From: Actinomycetota bacterium
GTDB taxonomy: Bacteria > Actinomycetota > Thermoleophilia > Solirubrobacterales > Solirubrobacteraceae
Length of the DNA: 30,545 bases
Assembly: GCA_005788585.1 (NCBI GenBank)
Contig: SYBY01000275.1
Coordinates: 1 to 30,545, forward strand
Reading direction: 5' to 3'
Part shown: piece by piece, positions 6,891 through 14,963 of the stretch
Layout of the letters: the number at the start of each line of letters is the position of its first letter
How positions within the stretch are numbered: position 1 is the stretch's first letter
Notes under the pieces: model-generated
Database searches by the model: none
Told to the model about the DNA's origin: nothing
What the model saw: only the letters and a program-made list of their open reading frames with translations
Position numbers and translations under genes: made by a program

Positions 6891-9800
6891 CTACCGCTCA
6901 GCCGCCGGACACGCGATCCGGTAGTCGCACATCGAGCACGCGGCGAACGACGGGGTCGGCTCGAACCCCTGCCCGAGGATCCCCTCGGCGACCTCGAAGA
7001 CCGTGTCGCGGATCCAGTCCGGGTCGATCTCCTCGGTCGGCACCCGCACCTTCTCGTCATCGAGCACGTACAGGTACGCCTGGTCCGAGGCCTCGAGGTG
7101 CCACGCCTCCCGCGCCCCGATCGCGTAGAGCGACAGCTGCACGTCCTCGCGCAGCTGGTGGGCGCTCCGCGGCCGGCCCGTCTTGTAGTCGATGAGCTCG
7201 TACGCCCCGTCGGGCAGACGGTCCACCCGGTCGACCCGGCCGCGCAGCGTGTGCGGACCCATCTGGAAGCTGAACGACTTCTCGATCCAGACCGGTTCGA
7301 CGCCTTCGTCGCGCTGGCGCTCCCAGTACCGCCGCAGCGCCGCCTCGGCCTTCCCGCGCAGCTGCTTGGCCTGCTCGCCGTCGTCCATCCCGCCGCGGCG
7401 CCAGCCCGCGTCGAGCAGCCCGAGGAGCTCCTCCAGCGACGACATGCCCGTCCCGTGGTACCGCTCCAGGACCTGGTGGACGATGATGCCGAACCGCTGG
7501 TTGACCGTCGGCTCCTGCGGGATCCGGAAGACCCGCGCGAACTTGTACTTCAGCGGGCACATCCGGTAGGTCTCGATATCCGACGCGCTGAGCGCCAGGC
7601 CCTCGCCGCGGCGCGGCAGGAACGGCTCCAGCGACGGCTCGGGACGGGCCGCCCGTGCAGCCGCGCGTGCCCGGTCCTCGCGCTCGGCGTCGAGCAGGAG
7701 TGCGTCGAGTTCGGACGACTCGAGGATCTCGCGCTGCAGCGGCGAGAGGTCGGCGCCCAGGCGCTGGTTGATGAGCGGCAGGGCGTCGCTGACCGCCTGA
7801 CCCGTCGGCCGCTCCAGCAGCGCCGCGACCTTCACCATCTCGAGGTAGCGCACCACCGCGTGGGTGACGTCGAGGTCGGTCTCCAGCCGCAGCTCGCCGA
7901 GGCCCTTGCCGACCTTCGCGGCATCGTGCAGCAGCGTGTCGCGCAGCGCCTGGAACGTCGCGTGCAGCGTCTCCTCGGGTCCGAACAGCTCCTCGGCGCG
8001 CGGCTCCTCGGGGAGATCCAGCGCGGCACGCACGTCCTCGAGGAACGGTGACGCGGGCTGTGCGGCGCCGCGCTCGGAGTGCGCGGGGTACGCCAGGACG
8101 AGCGTGCGTCTCGCGCGCGTCATCGCCAGCGCGAGCAGGCGGCGCATCTCGCCGACGTGGTTCGCGCGGGTGTCGTCGGGGACGTCCTCGGCGAGCAGCG
8201 CGTCAGGGATCGGCTCGTACTGCGGGCGCCGCGCGCCGGGCATCCGCGACCCGTGCAGGCCGAGGATGAAGACGTGGTCGACCTCGACGGTCTTCGCCTG
8301 GCGCAGCCCGACGACCCGGACCCCGGGCTGCGTCGGGCCGGTGATCTCCTCGTCCTGCGGCAGCCCGGCGTCGGCGACCGCGGCGATGTAGCGGGCGAAG
8401 TCCCGGGTGGTCGCCTGCGGATCCCGGCGGACGTGCGCCGCCGCGAGATCGCCGAACCGCGCGAGGTTGCGCAGCCGTTCCACGACGTCGGCCTGCGCGG
8501 CGAAGAGCTGCTGGCGGCGCAGGCCCAGCCGGTCGATGAGGCGGTGGACGAACAGGTCCGGACGCGTCGTGTCCAGTGCGGCGCCGGCGCTGCGGTGGAG
8601 CTTGAGGAACGCCAGGATCCGCTCGCGGGACTCCGGCGGGATCTGCGGGGACTCCGTCGACGCGGCGAGCGCCCCGACCATGTCGAGCTTGCGTCGCCGC
8701 GCGATCTGGATGACCCGCGCGAGGTCGGCCGCGCGCAGCTCGATCGGCGATCGTGACAGCGCGCGCACGACCGCGCCGGCGTCGTGCGGGTCGTTGAGCA
8801 GGCGCAGCCAGGCCAGCAGGTCGCGCACCTCGGCACGCTGGAAGAACGTGGCCGCGCCGACGATGCGGTGCGGCACCGCGCGCTCGGACAGCGCCGAGGC
8901 GATCGCCTGGCCCTCGTTGCGCACGTTGCGCACGAGCACGGCGATCTCCGCCGGCGGCGTGCCCTCGCGCACCATGCGCTCGATCTCGGCGGCGGCGTTC
9001 TGCGCCTGGGCACGCTCGTTGTCGGCGCGCCAGACCTGGAGCGTGCCCCCAGGCGCGCCGGTGACGGTCTTCTCGATGCGGTCGGGTGCGTGGACGAGCA
9101 CCGCGGTCGCTGCGTCGAGGATGCGCTGCGAGCAGCGGAAGGACTCCTCCAGCCGCACCACCGGTGCGTACGGGTGCGCCCGCCGCACGTCGGCGACGTT
9201 CTTCGCCGCGGCGTTGCGCAGGCGCTGCGTGCACTGGTCGTCGTCACCGAAGACGACGAGGTTCGGGCCCTCCGTGTTCCCCGCCGCGAGCAGCCCGACG
9301 AGCTGCACCGCGCCCGGGCCGAGGTCCTGGAGCTCGTCCACGAGGACGTGCCGGTAGCGGCCGCCGAGCCCCTCGCGCACGTGCGGGCGCTCGCGCAGCA
9401 GCGCGATCGCGCGCAGCAGGAGGTCGCCCTCGTCGATCGCGCCCTGTTGGGCGAGCATCCGGTCGTGGGCGAGGTAGAGCTGGGCGAACTCGCGCTCGCG
9501 GGCGGTGCGCGCCAACGCGTCAGGTTCCTCGGACAGCCCCCCGGCCCACGCGGCGTAGTCGGCGGCGGTGACCAGCGCCTCCTTCAGGCGGTCGATCCGC
9601 GCCACCACACCGGAGAGCAGCGCGGCGGGTTGGCCGCCGAGGTCGTGCTCCTGGAGGGTGAGTTCGTCGACGCGCTCGAGGAGCATCGCCAGGCGGTCCG
9701 CGGCGGTCACCGGCAGGACGAACGGCTCGATCCCCGCGTCCAGGGCCTGATCGTGGAGGAGCCGCACGCACAGGCTTCCCACGGTGTGGACGGCCAGTTC

Positions 9801-10043
9801 TTCGTACGCGCACGTCAACCGGTGCTCCAGGCGGCGTCGCAGGTCGTCGGCGCACGCCAGCGTGGAGGTCAGGGCGACGACGGCGTCGGGCTGCGTGCCG
9901 CGGTCGGCCAGGCGCGCGACCCGCTCGACCAGGGCGGTCGTCTTGCCCGTGCCGGCCCCGCCGAGGACCACCAGCGGCCCGGTCGGGTGGTCCGCGATGC
10001 GCGTCTGAGCGGCGGACATATGGGGGGTACCGGGCGTCACCAT
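6891..10043 (-). CDS. UvrD/PcrA-like superfamily 1 helicase fused to an Fe-S PD-(D/E)XK nuclease
   Basis: About 1050 residues. Helicase motifs are Walker A GGAGTGKT (about 28-35), motif II VLVDELQD, motif III FGDDDQCTQRLRNA, motif IV region LEESFRCSQRI and motif VI ALAMTRARRTL. The C-terminal nuclease starts near 818 (LSASDIETYRMCPLKYKF). It has the catalytic GRVDRVDR (about 935) and IDYKTG (about 951) motifs, and four cysteines in AddB/RecB-type spacing (Cys828, then C-x2-C-x5-C at 1036-1045) that should hold a [4Fe-4S] cluster. It resembles AdnA/AdnB and AddB-type end-processing enzymes, so a role in double-strand-break repair is likely. Starts at ATG 10043, GTG 10040 or ATG 10019 are all possible; CATACT (10053-10048) favours one of the first two. 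Confidence 0.9.
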   Translation of the reverse strand: MVTPGTPHMSAAQTRIADHPTGPLVVLGGAGTGKTTALVERVARLADRGTQPDAVVALTSTLACADDLRRRLEHRLTCAYEELAVHTVGSLCVRLLHDQALDAGIEPFVLPVTAADRLAMLLERVDELTLQEHDLGGQPAALLSGVVARIDRLKEALVTAADYAAWAGGLSEEPDALARTAREREFAQLYLAHDRMLAQQGAIDEGDLLLRAIALLRERPHVREGLGGRYRHVLVDELQDLGPGAVQLVGLLAAGNTEGPNLVVFGDDDQCTQRLRNAAAKNVADVRRAHPYAPVVRLEESFRCSQRILDAATAVLVHAPDRIEKTVTGAPGGTLQVWRADNERAQAQNAAAEIERMVREGTPPAEIAVLVRNVRNEGQAIASALSERAVPHRIVGAATFFQRAEVRDLLAWLRLLNDPHDAGAVVRALSRSPIELRAADLARVIQIARRRKLDMVGALAASTESPQIPPESRERILAFLKLHRSAGAALDTTRPDLFVHRLIDRLGLRRQQLFAAQADVVERLRNLARFGDLAAAHVRRDPQATTRDFARYIAAVADAGLPQDEEITGPTQPGVRVVGLRQAKTVEVDHVFILGLHGSRMPGARRPQYEPIPDALLAEDVPDDTRANHVGEMRRLLALAMTRARRTLVLAYPAHSERGAAQPASPFLEDVRAALDLPEEPRAEELFGPEETLHATFQALRDTLLHDAAKVGKGLGELRLETDLDVTHAVVRYLEMVKVAALLERPTGQAVSDALPLINQRLGADLSPLQREILESSELDALLLDAEREDRARAAARAARPEPSLEPFLPRRGEGLALSASDIETYRMCPLKYKFARVFRIPQEPTVNQRFGIIVHQVLERYHGTGMSSLEELLGLLDAGWRRGGMDDGEQAKQLRGKAEAALRRYWERQRDEGVEPVWIEKSFSFQMGPHTLRGRVDRVDRLPDGAYELIDYKTGRPRSAHQLREDVQLSLYAIGAREAWHLEASDQAYLYVLDDEKVRVPTEEIDPDWIRDTVFEVAEGILGQGFEPTPSFAACSMCDYRIACPAAER

Positions 10044-10046
10044 GCC

Positions 10047-10053
10047 TAGTATG
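10047..10053. promoter_or_regulatory. Shared divergent -10 element
   Basis: TAGTATG reads as -10 TAGTAT (10047-10052) on the plus strand, exactly 7 nt before ATG 10060 of the phosphatase. On the minus strand it reads as CATACT (10053-10048), 7 nt before GTG 10040 and 4 nt before ATG 10043 of the helicase. One near-symmetric element may serve both directions. Confidence 0.5.
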
Positions 10054-10059
10054 GCCACC

Positions 10060-10920
10060 ATGGCCACCAGGTCCGCAACCCTGTCCGCAGACTGGCTGGG
10101 CGCCTGCCACCGCGCAGCGGATGGGCTGCGTTCGGTGCTCGTCGACCATCCGACGAGCCATGAGCGCGTGCGCCAGACCGGCACGCGGGGCGAGGGCGGC
10201 GACGACACGCTCATCATCGACGCCGCCGCCGAGGACGCGGTGTTCGTCGAGCTCGACCGGCTGCACAGCGACGGCGCGCGGTTCACCGCGGTCAGCGAGG
10301 AGCGCGGCGTCGTGGACTACGGCGACCCCGACGTGCTCGTCGTCATCGATCCGATCGACGGGTCGATGAACGCCAAGCGCGGGCTCACGCACCACGCGAT
10401 CTCGATCGCGGTGGCCGACGGACCGACGATGGCCGACGTCGTCTTCGGCTTCGTGGCGGACATCGGCGCCGGCGAGGAATGGTCGGCGTGGCGCGGCGAG
10501 GGCGCGCAGCACAACGGGGTGGCGATCAGCGAGGTGCCACCCGAGCGCCGGGACATCCACGACCGCCTCGAGCTCGTCGCCATCGAGTCCGCCGACCCGC
10601 GGTGGATCCATCAGGCGCTCCCGGGGCTCGAGAAGCACGTGCACCGGGTGCGCGCGATGGGCTCGATCGCGATCTCGCTCTGCCAGGTCGCGACCACGCG
10701 CGTCGACGGGATGGTGTCGCTCTGGCGCTGCCGGGCGGTCGACGTCGCGGCGGCGCAGCTCATCGTCCGCGAGAGCGGCGGGCTCGTGGCGTTCGTCGGG
10801 CTCGAGGACGGCCCGCTGACCGCGCCGCTGGATCTCCCGCCGCACGCGCCGGTGGTCGCCGCGCGCACCGAGCTCGCGCTCGAGCAGCTCGCGGAGATCC
10901 CCGCGGTCGGCGCGCACTGA
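10060..10920 (+). CDS. Inositol-monophosphatase-family protein
   Basis: A 286-residue protein of the Mg-dependent, Li-sensitive sugar phosphatase fold. Metal-site motifs are visible but drifted: SEERG (79-83) for the Glu pair, IDPIDGSMN (96-104) for DPLDGTxN, and RAVDVAAAQLI for WDxAAG with the Asp kept. It may hydrolyse inositol phosphates, 3'-phosphoadenosine phosphate or another phosphomonoester; the substrate cannot be told. ATG 10060 is chosen by the -10 box 7 nt upstream; ATGs at 10042 and 10051 are in frame. Its stop overlaps the next start (TGATG), so the zincin is translationally coupled. Confidence 0.8.
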   Translation: MATRSATLSADWLGACHRAADGLRSVLVDHPTSHERVRQTGTRGEGGDDTLIIDAAAEDAVFVELDRLHSDGARFTAVSEERGVVDYGDPDVLVVIDPIDGSMNAKRGLTHHAISIAVADGPTMADVVFGFVADIGAGEEWSAWRGEGAQHNGVAISEVPPERRDIHDRLELVAIESADPRWIHQALPGLEKHVHRVRAMGSIAISLCQVATTRVDGMVSLWRCRAVDVAAAQLIVRESGGLVAFVGLEDGPLTAPLDLPPHAPVVAARTELALEQLAEIPAVGAH

Positions 10921-11942
10921 TGCTCGACCCCAACTTCGCCGCCAAGATGGCGATCACGCTGGCGGGTGGAGCGGGCGAGCCCGGGCTGCCGCCGGTCGAC
11001 CTCATCACCGTGTGCGACACCGCGCACGAGCGGATCGCCGATGCGACCGGCCTCGTCCCCGCGCAGGCGCTGCCGCCTCCGGAGTGGGTCGACCGCGAGG
11101 CGTGGGCGAAGGCGAACGCCGTCAGCCTCTCCCGGCTGCTCGAACCGCTCGGGGAACGCGCGGGCGCGGACCTCGGCCCGCTCTCCGGTCCCCTCCGCGC
11201 CGCCACGGGCGGGATCGCGACCGCGGAGGCCGGCGCGCTGCTCGGCCTCGTCGCCAAGCGGGTCATGGGCCAGTACGACCTGACGCTGACCGACCCCGAC
11301 GTCCCCGCGCGGCTGCTGTTCGTCGGGCCCAACATCCTGGAAGCGGCGGAGAAGCTCGAGGCCGACCCGGGCGAGCTGCTGACCTGGATCGCGCTGCACG
11401 AGGTCACGCACGCGGTGCAGTTCTCGGCGGTGACCTGGCTGCGTCCGCACCTCGCGGAGCTGCTCGGTGAGCTGCTGGCGTCGCTCGATGTCCAGGTGGA
11501 CTGGAGCAACCTGCTGCGCCTGCCGTCGGTGACCGAGTTGCGCGAAGCCGTCGACACGGTCCGTGACCGTGGGCTCGCGTCCTTCTTGGGGCCGGCGCGC
11601 AGCGACCTGCTCGATCGCGTGCAGGCCACGATGGCGCTGGTCGAGGGGCACGCGGAGTGGACGATGGATGCGGTCGCCGGCGACCTCGTCCCGAACCTCG
11701 AGGACCTGCGTGCCGCGCTGGACCGCCGCCGCGCCGAGCGCACCGGGCTGCTGCGCTTCGCCGACCGCCTGCTCGGCCTGGACCTGAAGATGCGCCAGTA
11801 CGAGGAGGGCCGCGCGTTCTGCGACGCCGTCGTCTCCCTCGGCGGACCCGAGCTGCTGACCCGCGCGTGGGCCGAGCCCGAGACCGTGCCCAGCGCAGCC
11901 GAGCTCGCCGACCCGGCGGCCTGGCGCGCACGCGTCACCTGA
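10920..11942 (+). CDS. Zincin-like metalloprotease, DUF2342 / 'coenzyme F420 biosynthesis-associated' family
   Basis: A 340-residue zinc-dependent hydrolase with the HExxH motif in WIALHEVTHAVQF (His160, Glu161, His164). A second conserved block VEGHAEWTMD (241-250) supplies the third ligand region. This is the Zincin_2/DUF2342 family, restricted largely to F420-producing actinobacteria and of unknown physiological substrate. No signal peptide is present, so it is probably cytosolic. It overlaps the phosphatase gene by one base. A terminator-like hairpin follows its stop. Confidence 0.87.
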   Translation: MLDPNFAAKMAITLAGGAGEPGLPPVDLITVCDTAHERIADATGLVPAQALPPPEWVDREAWAKANAVSLSRLLEPLGERAGADLGPLSGPLRAATGGIATAEAGALLGLVAKRVMGQYDLTLTDPDVPARLLFVGPNILEAAEKLEADPGELLTWIALHEVTHAVQFSAVTWLRPHLAELLGELLASLDVQVDWSNLLRLPSVTELREAVDTVRDRGLASFLGPARSDLLDRVQATMALVEGHAEWTMDAVAGDLVPNLEDLRAALDRRRAERTGLLRFADRLLGLDLKMRQYEEGRAFCDAVVSLGGPELLTRAWAEPETVPSAAELADPAAWRARVT

Positions 11943-11977
11943 CTCTCTGCCGTTCAGCGCAACGCTGGTGGGCGCGG

Positions 11978-11995
11978 GTTGCCGTCGGCGGCAAC
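11978..11995 (+). terminator. Intrinsic terminator-like hairpin
   Basis: GTTGCCG (11978-11984), loop TCGG, CGGCAAC (11989-11995), followed by GTTT. It lies 36 nt after the zincin stop and before the amine oxidase gene. Confidence 0.6.
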
Positions 11996-12074
11996 GTTTC
12001 GCCATCGCGGCGCGCAGGTTTCGACCGCGCGGACATGCCCAGCGTGGCGCGGGTGCGGGAACGTGCCGCGCACC

Positions 12075-14027
12075 ATGAATCCGCTCACCGCCAGCCCCGT
12101 CGGCACGCACCCGCTCGATTCGCTCACCTCCGAGGAGGTCAGCGCCGCGGCGCGGATCCTCAAGGAACAGGAGGGCCTCGGGGCCGAGGCGCGGTTCGTG
12201 TCGATCGTCCTGCGCGAGGACAAGTCGGTCCTCCGTGGCTGGACGGAGGGCGAGACCGTGCCGCGCGCGGCGTTCATCGTCCTGCGCAACCGCGAGACGC
12301 GCGGCACCTACGAAGCGGTCGTCGATCTCGCCAGCGAGACCGTCGTGCGGTACGAGCGGATGGAGGGCGTCCAGGCGTCGATCACCGCCGAGGAGTTCAT
12401 GGCGACCGAGGACGCCGTGCGCGCGAGTCCCGAGTGGCGGGAGGCGATGGCGAAGCGCGGCGTCGAGGACGTCGAGATGTGCATGCTCGACCCGTGGTCG
12501 TCGGGCTACTTCGGCCCCGAGGACCACCCGAGCCGCCGCCGCATCTGCCGGCCCCTGACGTGGGTGCGCTCGGGAGACCCCGACGACAACGGGTACGCGC
12601 GGCCGGTCGAGGGGCTCCAGGTCGTCGTCGACCTCGACGAGATGAAGGTCGTCGAGGTCATCGACCACGGCGTCGTCCCGCTCCCGCCGAAGTCGGGCAA
12701 CTACGACCCCGACCTCGCGATCGGCGACCCGGAGAACGTCCCGGTCATGGACGGCCTGCGCGAGGACGTCAAGCCGATCGAGATCACCCAGCCCGAGGGC
12801 GCGAGCTTCACCGTCGACGGCAGCCTCGTCACGTGGCAGAAGTGGCAGGTGCGGATCGGCTTCAACAGCCGCGAGGCGCTCGTCCTCTATGACATCGCCT
12901 ACCAGGACGGCGACACGCTGCGGCCCATCTGCCACCGCGCGTCGCTCGGCGAGATGTACATCCCCTACGCCGACCCGCAGCCGACGCAGTCGACGAAGAA
13001 CGTCTTCGACATGGGCGAGTACGGGATCGGCTGGCTCGCGAACCCGCTGGAGCTCGGCTGCGACTGCCTCGGGGACATCACGTACTTCGACGGCGTCGTC
13101 AACGACCAGGACGGCGAGCCGGTCGTGATCCCCAACGCGATCTGCATGCACGAGGAGGACTACGGCACCGGCTGGAAGCACACGGACGTCCGCACCGAGA
13201 AGGTCGAGGTCCGCCGCCTGCGCCGGCTCGTCATCTCGAGCATCTGCACGGTCGGCAACTACGAGTACGGCTTCTTCTGGCACCTGTACAACGACGGGAC
13301 GATCGAGCTGGAGGTCAAGCTCACCGGCTGCCTGACGACGAACGCGCTGCCGGTCGGCGAGGACACGCCGTACGGGCAGGTGCTCGCGCCGGGGCTGTAC
13401 GGGCCGCACCACCAGCACTTCTTCAGCGTGCGGCTGGACATGGAGGTCGACGGGCCGCAGAACCGCGTCGTCGAGGTCGATTCGTTGCCCGAGCCCTACG
13501 GCCCCGACAACCCGGTCGGCTCGTACTGGAAGACCCAGCGGACGGTGCTCGCCACCGAGCAGCAGGCCCAGCGTCAGGTCGACCCGACGAAGGGCCGCTT
13601 CTGGAAGATCGAGAACCCGAACGTCGAGAACTCGGTCGGGGAGCCGACGGCGTACAAGCTCATGCCGGGTGAGAACGTCTTCCCGATGGTGCACCCGGAC
13701 GGGATCTGGGGCCAGCGCGGCGCGTTCATCCAGAAGCACCTGTGGGTGACGCCGTATGCGCCCGACGAGAAGTTCCCGGCCGGGGACTACCCCAACCAGC
13801 ACCCGGGCGGGGCTGGCCTGCCGGAGTGGACGGCCGCCGACCGGTCGATCGACAACGAGGACCTCGTGCTCTGGTACTCGTTCGGCGCCCACCACGTGGT
13901 GCGGCCCGAGGACTGGCCGGTGATGCCGGTGCACCACATCGGCTTCAAGCTCAAGCCGGCCGGGTTCTTCGCCGCCAACCCGGCGCTCGACGTGCCGCCG
14001 ACTCAGGCGAAGCACTGTCACCACTAG
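12075..14027 (+). CDS. Copper-containing primary-amine oxidase
   Basis: This 650-residue quinoenzyme oxidises primary amines to aldehydes with H2O2 and ammonia. The topaquinone precursor is Tyr396 in VGNYEYGF (N-Y-E/D consensus). The catalytic base is Asp312 in FDMGEYGIG. The copper ligands are the His-x-His in PHHQHFF (446 and 448) and a His in MPVHHIGFKL (about 620). There is no signal peptide, so it is cytosolic like Arthrobacter-type enzymes. The C-terminus ends in a His/Cys cluster (KHCHH). ATG 12075 begins the homology; in-frame codons upstream to 11979 run through the terminator hairpin and are rejected. Likely use: biogenic amines as N/C source. Confidence 0.93.
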   Translation: MNPLTASPVGTHPLDSLTSEEVSAAARILKEQEGLGAEARFVSIVLREDKSVLRGWTEGETVPRAAFIVLRNRETRGTYEAVVDLASETVVRYERMEGVQASITAEEFMATEDAVRASPEWREAMAKRGVEDVEMCMLDPWSSGYFGPEDHPSRRRICRPLTWVRSGDPDDNGYARPVEGLQVVVDLDEMKVVEVIDHGVVPLPPKSGNYDPDLAIGDPENVPVMDGLREDVKPIEITQPEGASFTVDGSLVTWQKWQVRIGFNSREALVLYDIAYQDGDTLRPICHRASLGEMYIPYADPQPTQSTKNVFDMGEYGIGWLANPLELGCDCLGDITYFDGVVNDQDGEPVVIPNAICMHEEDYGTGWKHTDVRTEKVEVRRLRRLVISSICTVGNYEYGFFWHLYNDGTIELEVKLTGCLTTNALPVGEDTPYGQVLAPGLYGPHHQHFFSVRLDMEVDGPQNRVVEVDSLPEPYGPDNPVGSYWKTQRTVLATEQQAQRQVDPTKGRFWKIENPNVENSVGEPTAYKLMPGENVFPMVHPDGIWGQRGAFIQKHLWVTPYAPDEKFPAGDYPNQHPGGAGLPEWTAADRSIDNEDLVLWYSFGAHHVVRPEDWPVMPVHHIGFKLKPAGFFAANPALDVPPTQAKHCHH

Positions 14028-14056
14028 CCCACATCGGGGGCGTCCCCGTCGAGGAG

Positions 14057-14137
14057 GTGCTCGCCGCCGGTCCGGCCCTCCTGGCCGGTGGCGGGCTCTG
14101 TGTCGCGTGGGTGCGGATACGGCTGCGCGCCCACTGA
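14057..14137 (+). CDS. Possible tiny membrane peptide after the amine oxidase gene
   Basis: From GTG 14057 the frame encodes 26 residues, mostly one hydrophobic segment (LAAGPALLAGGGLCVAW) with a basic end (RIRLRAH). Upstream in the same frame HIGGVPVEEV (14030-14059) also looks protein-like but has no ATG/GTG/TTG start. Either the start is GTG 14057, with a Shine-Dalgarno-like GAGGA too close, or an ancestral start has been lost. Low certainty; the remaining gap to 14204 holds only a -10-like TATCAT (14169-14174). Confidence 0.3.
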   Translation: MLAAGPALLAGGGLCVAWVRIRLRAH

Positions 14138-14204
14138 ACCACGTCCACGCCCGCATGCCGGAACGATGTATCATTCCCACTCTGTCCGGCGAGCGGGGGA
14201 CGAG

Positions 14205-14963
14205 ATGTGGGGACACGTGTACTCAGTGTGGGGCCGTGCGGTCGCAGCCATCACCGTGGCCGTGGTCGCGACGACGCCGGCGCTCTCGAGCGCGGCGAGC
14301 ACCAGGCAGATGACCGCCGCGGCCGGCGGCGCGACGGAGCTGTCGCTCGAGCAGACTGGACCCCGCGACCTCGTCGTCACGAACAGCGGCGCAACGGCGG
14401 TGGCGTTCCCTGGCGCACAGATGCGCCGTTTCGCACGCACGCTGAAGCTCGATCCCCGCAGCACCTGCTTCGGCGTGTCGAAGTTCGCGCCGGGTGACAC
14501 GTGTGGCCTCCGCCTGCGCGGCGCCGTCGGCCGGGGAGCGGCATCGGTCGGCTTCCGCGTCGCCAAGGGCGTCGACGGGACGGTCACGCTCACCAACACG
14601 GGCGAGGCCGCACTGCCGCTGGCCGGGGCCACCTTGACGCGGCTGCTGCAGCGCGCAGGCGTCCGCGACGGGGACTGCGCGACCGGGCGGACGCTGCCGA
14701 CTGGCATGTCGTGCACCCTGCGTCCCGGGTCGGGCGTGCCCCCGACGGCCCGCACGCCGTCGTCGGCCGACCGGTTCACGAGCTTCCAGCAGGGAACGAT
14801 CTCGGGGCAGGCGACCGGCATGGTCTGGGCCTCGGCAGCCGAGACGTTCTCCCAGGTGCTCGCCGGGATCTGGTCGTGGCTCGGGATCCTCGGGCTGTGG
14901 TGCGCCCTGGAGCCCGGGTCGTGCACGGCCTTCTTCCGGGCGCTGCTCCAGCCCCTCCTATGA
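14205..14963 (+). CDS. Secreted protein of unknown function, 252 aa
   Basis: ATG 14205 follows GGGGACGAG and opens a clear signal peptide (MWGHVYSVWGRAVAAITVAVV, cleavage near ALSSAA). The mature part looks like two immunoglobulin-like or invasin-like beta units with 'LVVTNSGATAVAF' and 'GTVTLTNTGEAALPL', each followed by a Cys-containing loop (TCFGVSKFAPGDTCGL; DCATGRTLPTGMSCTL). That suggests a tandem duplication with disulfides. The C-terminus is hydrophobic with two more Cys (WCALEPGSC). No function can be assigned. It overlaps the convergent PucR gene by 6 bp. An in-frame ATG at 14166 is less likely because it lacks a Shine-Dalgarno. Confidence 0.72.
   Translation: MWGHVYSVWGRAVAAITVAVVATTPALSSAASTRQMTAAAGGATELSLEQTGPRDLVVTNSGATAVAFPGAQMRRFARTLKLDPRSTCFGVSKFAPGDTCGLRLRGAVGRGAASVGFRVAKGVDGTVTLTNTGEAALPLAGATLTRLLQRAGVRDGDCATGRTLPTGMSCTLRPGSGVPPTARTPSSADRFTSFQQGTISGQATGMVWASAAETFSQVLAGIWSWLGILGLWCALEPGSCTAFFRALLQPLL

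Noticed and set aside
10611..14216. 1201-codon minus-strand open frame across three plus-strand genes
   Set aside because: It lies opposite the phosphatase, zincin and amine oxidase, all with intact catalytic motifs. The translation is low-complexity and has no recognisable domain.
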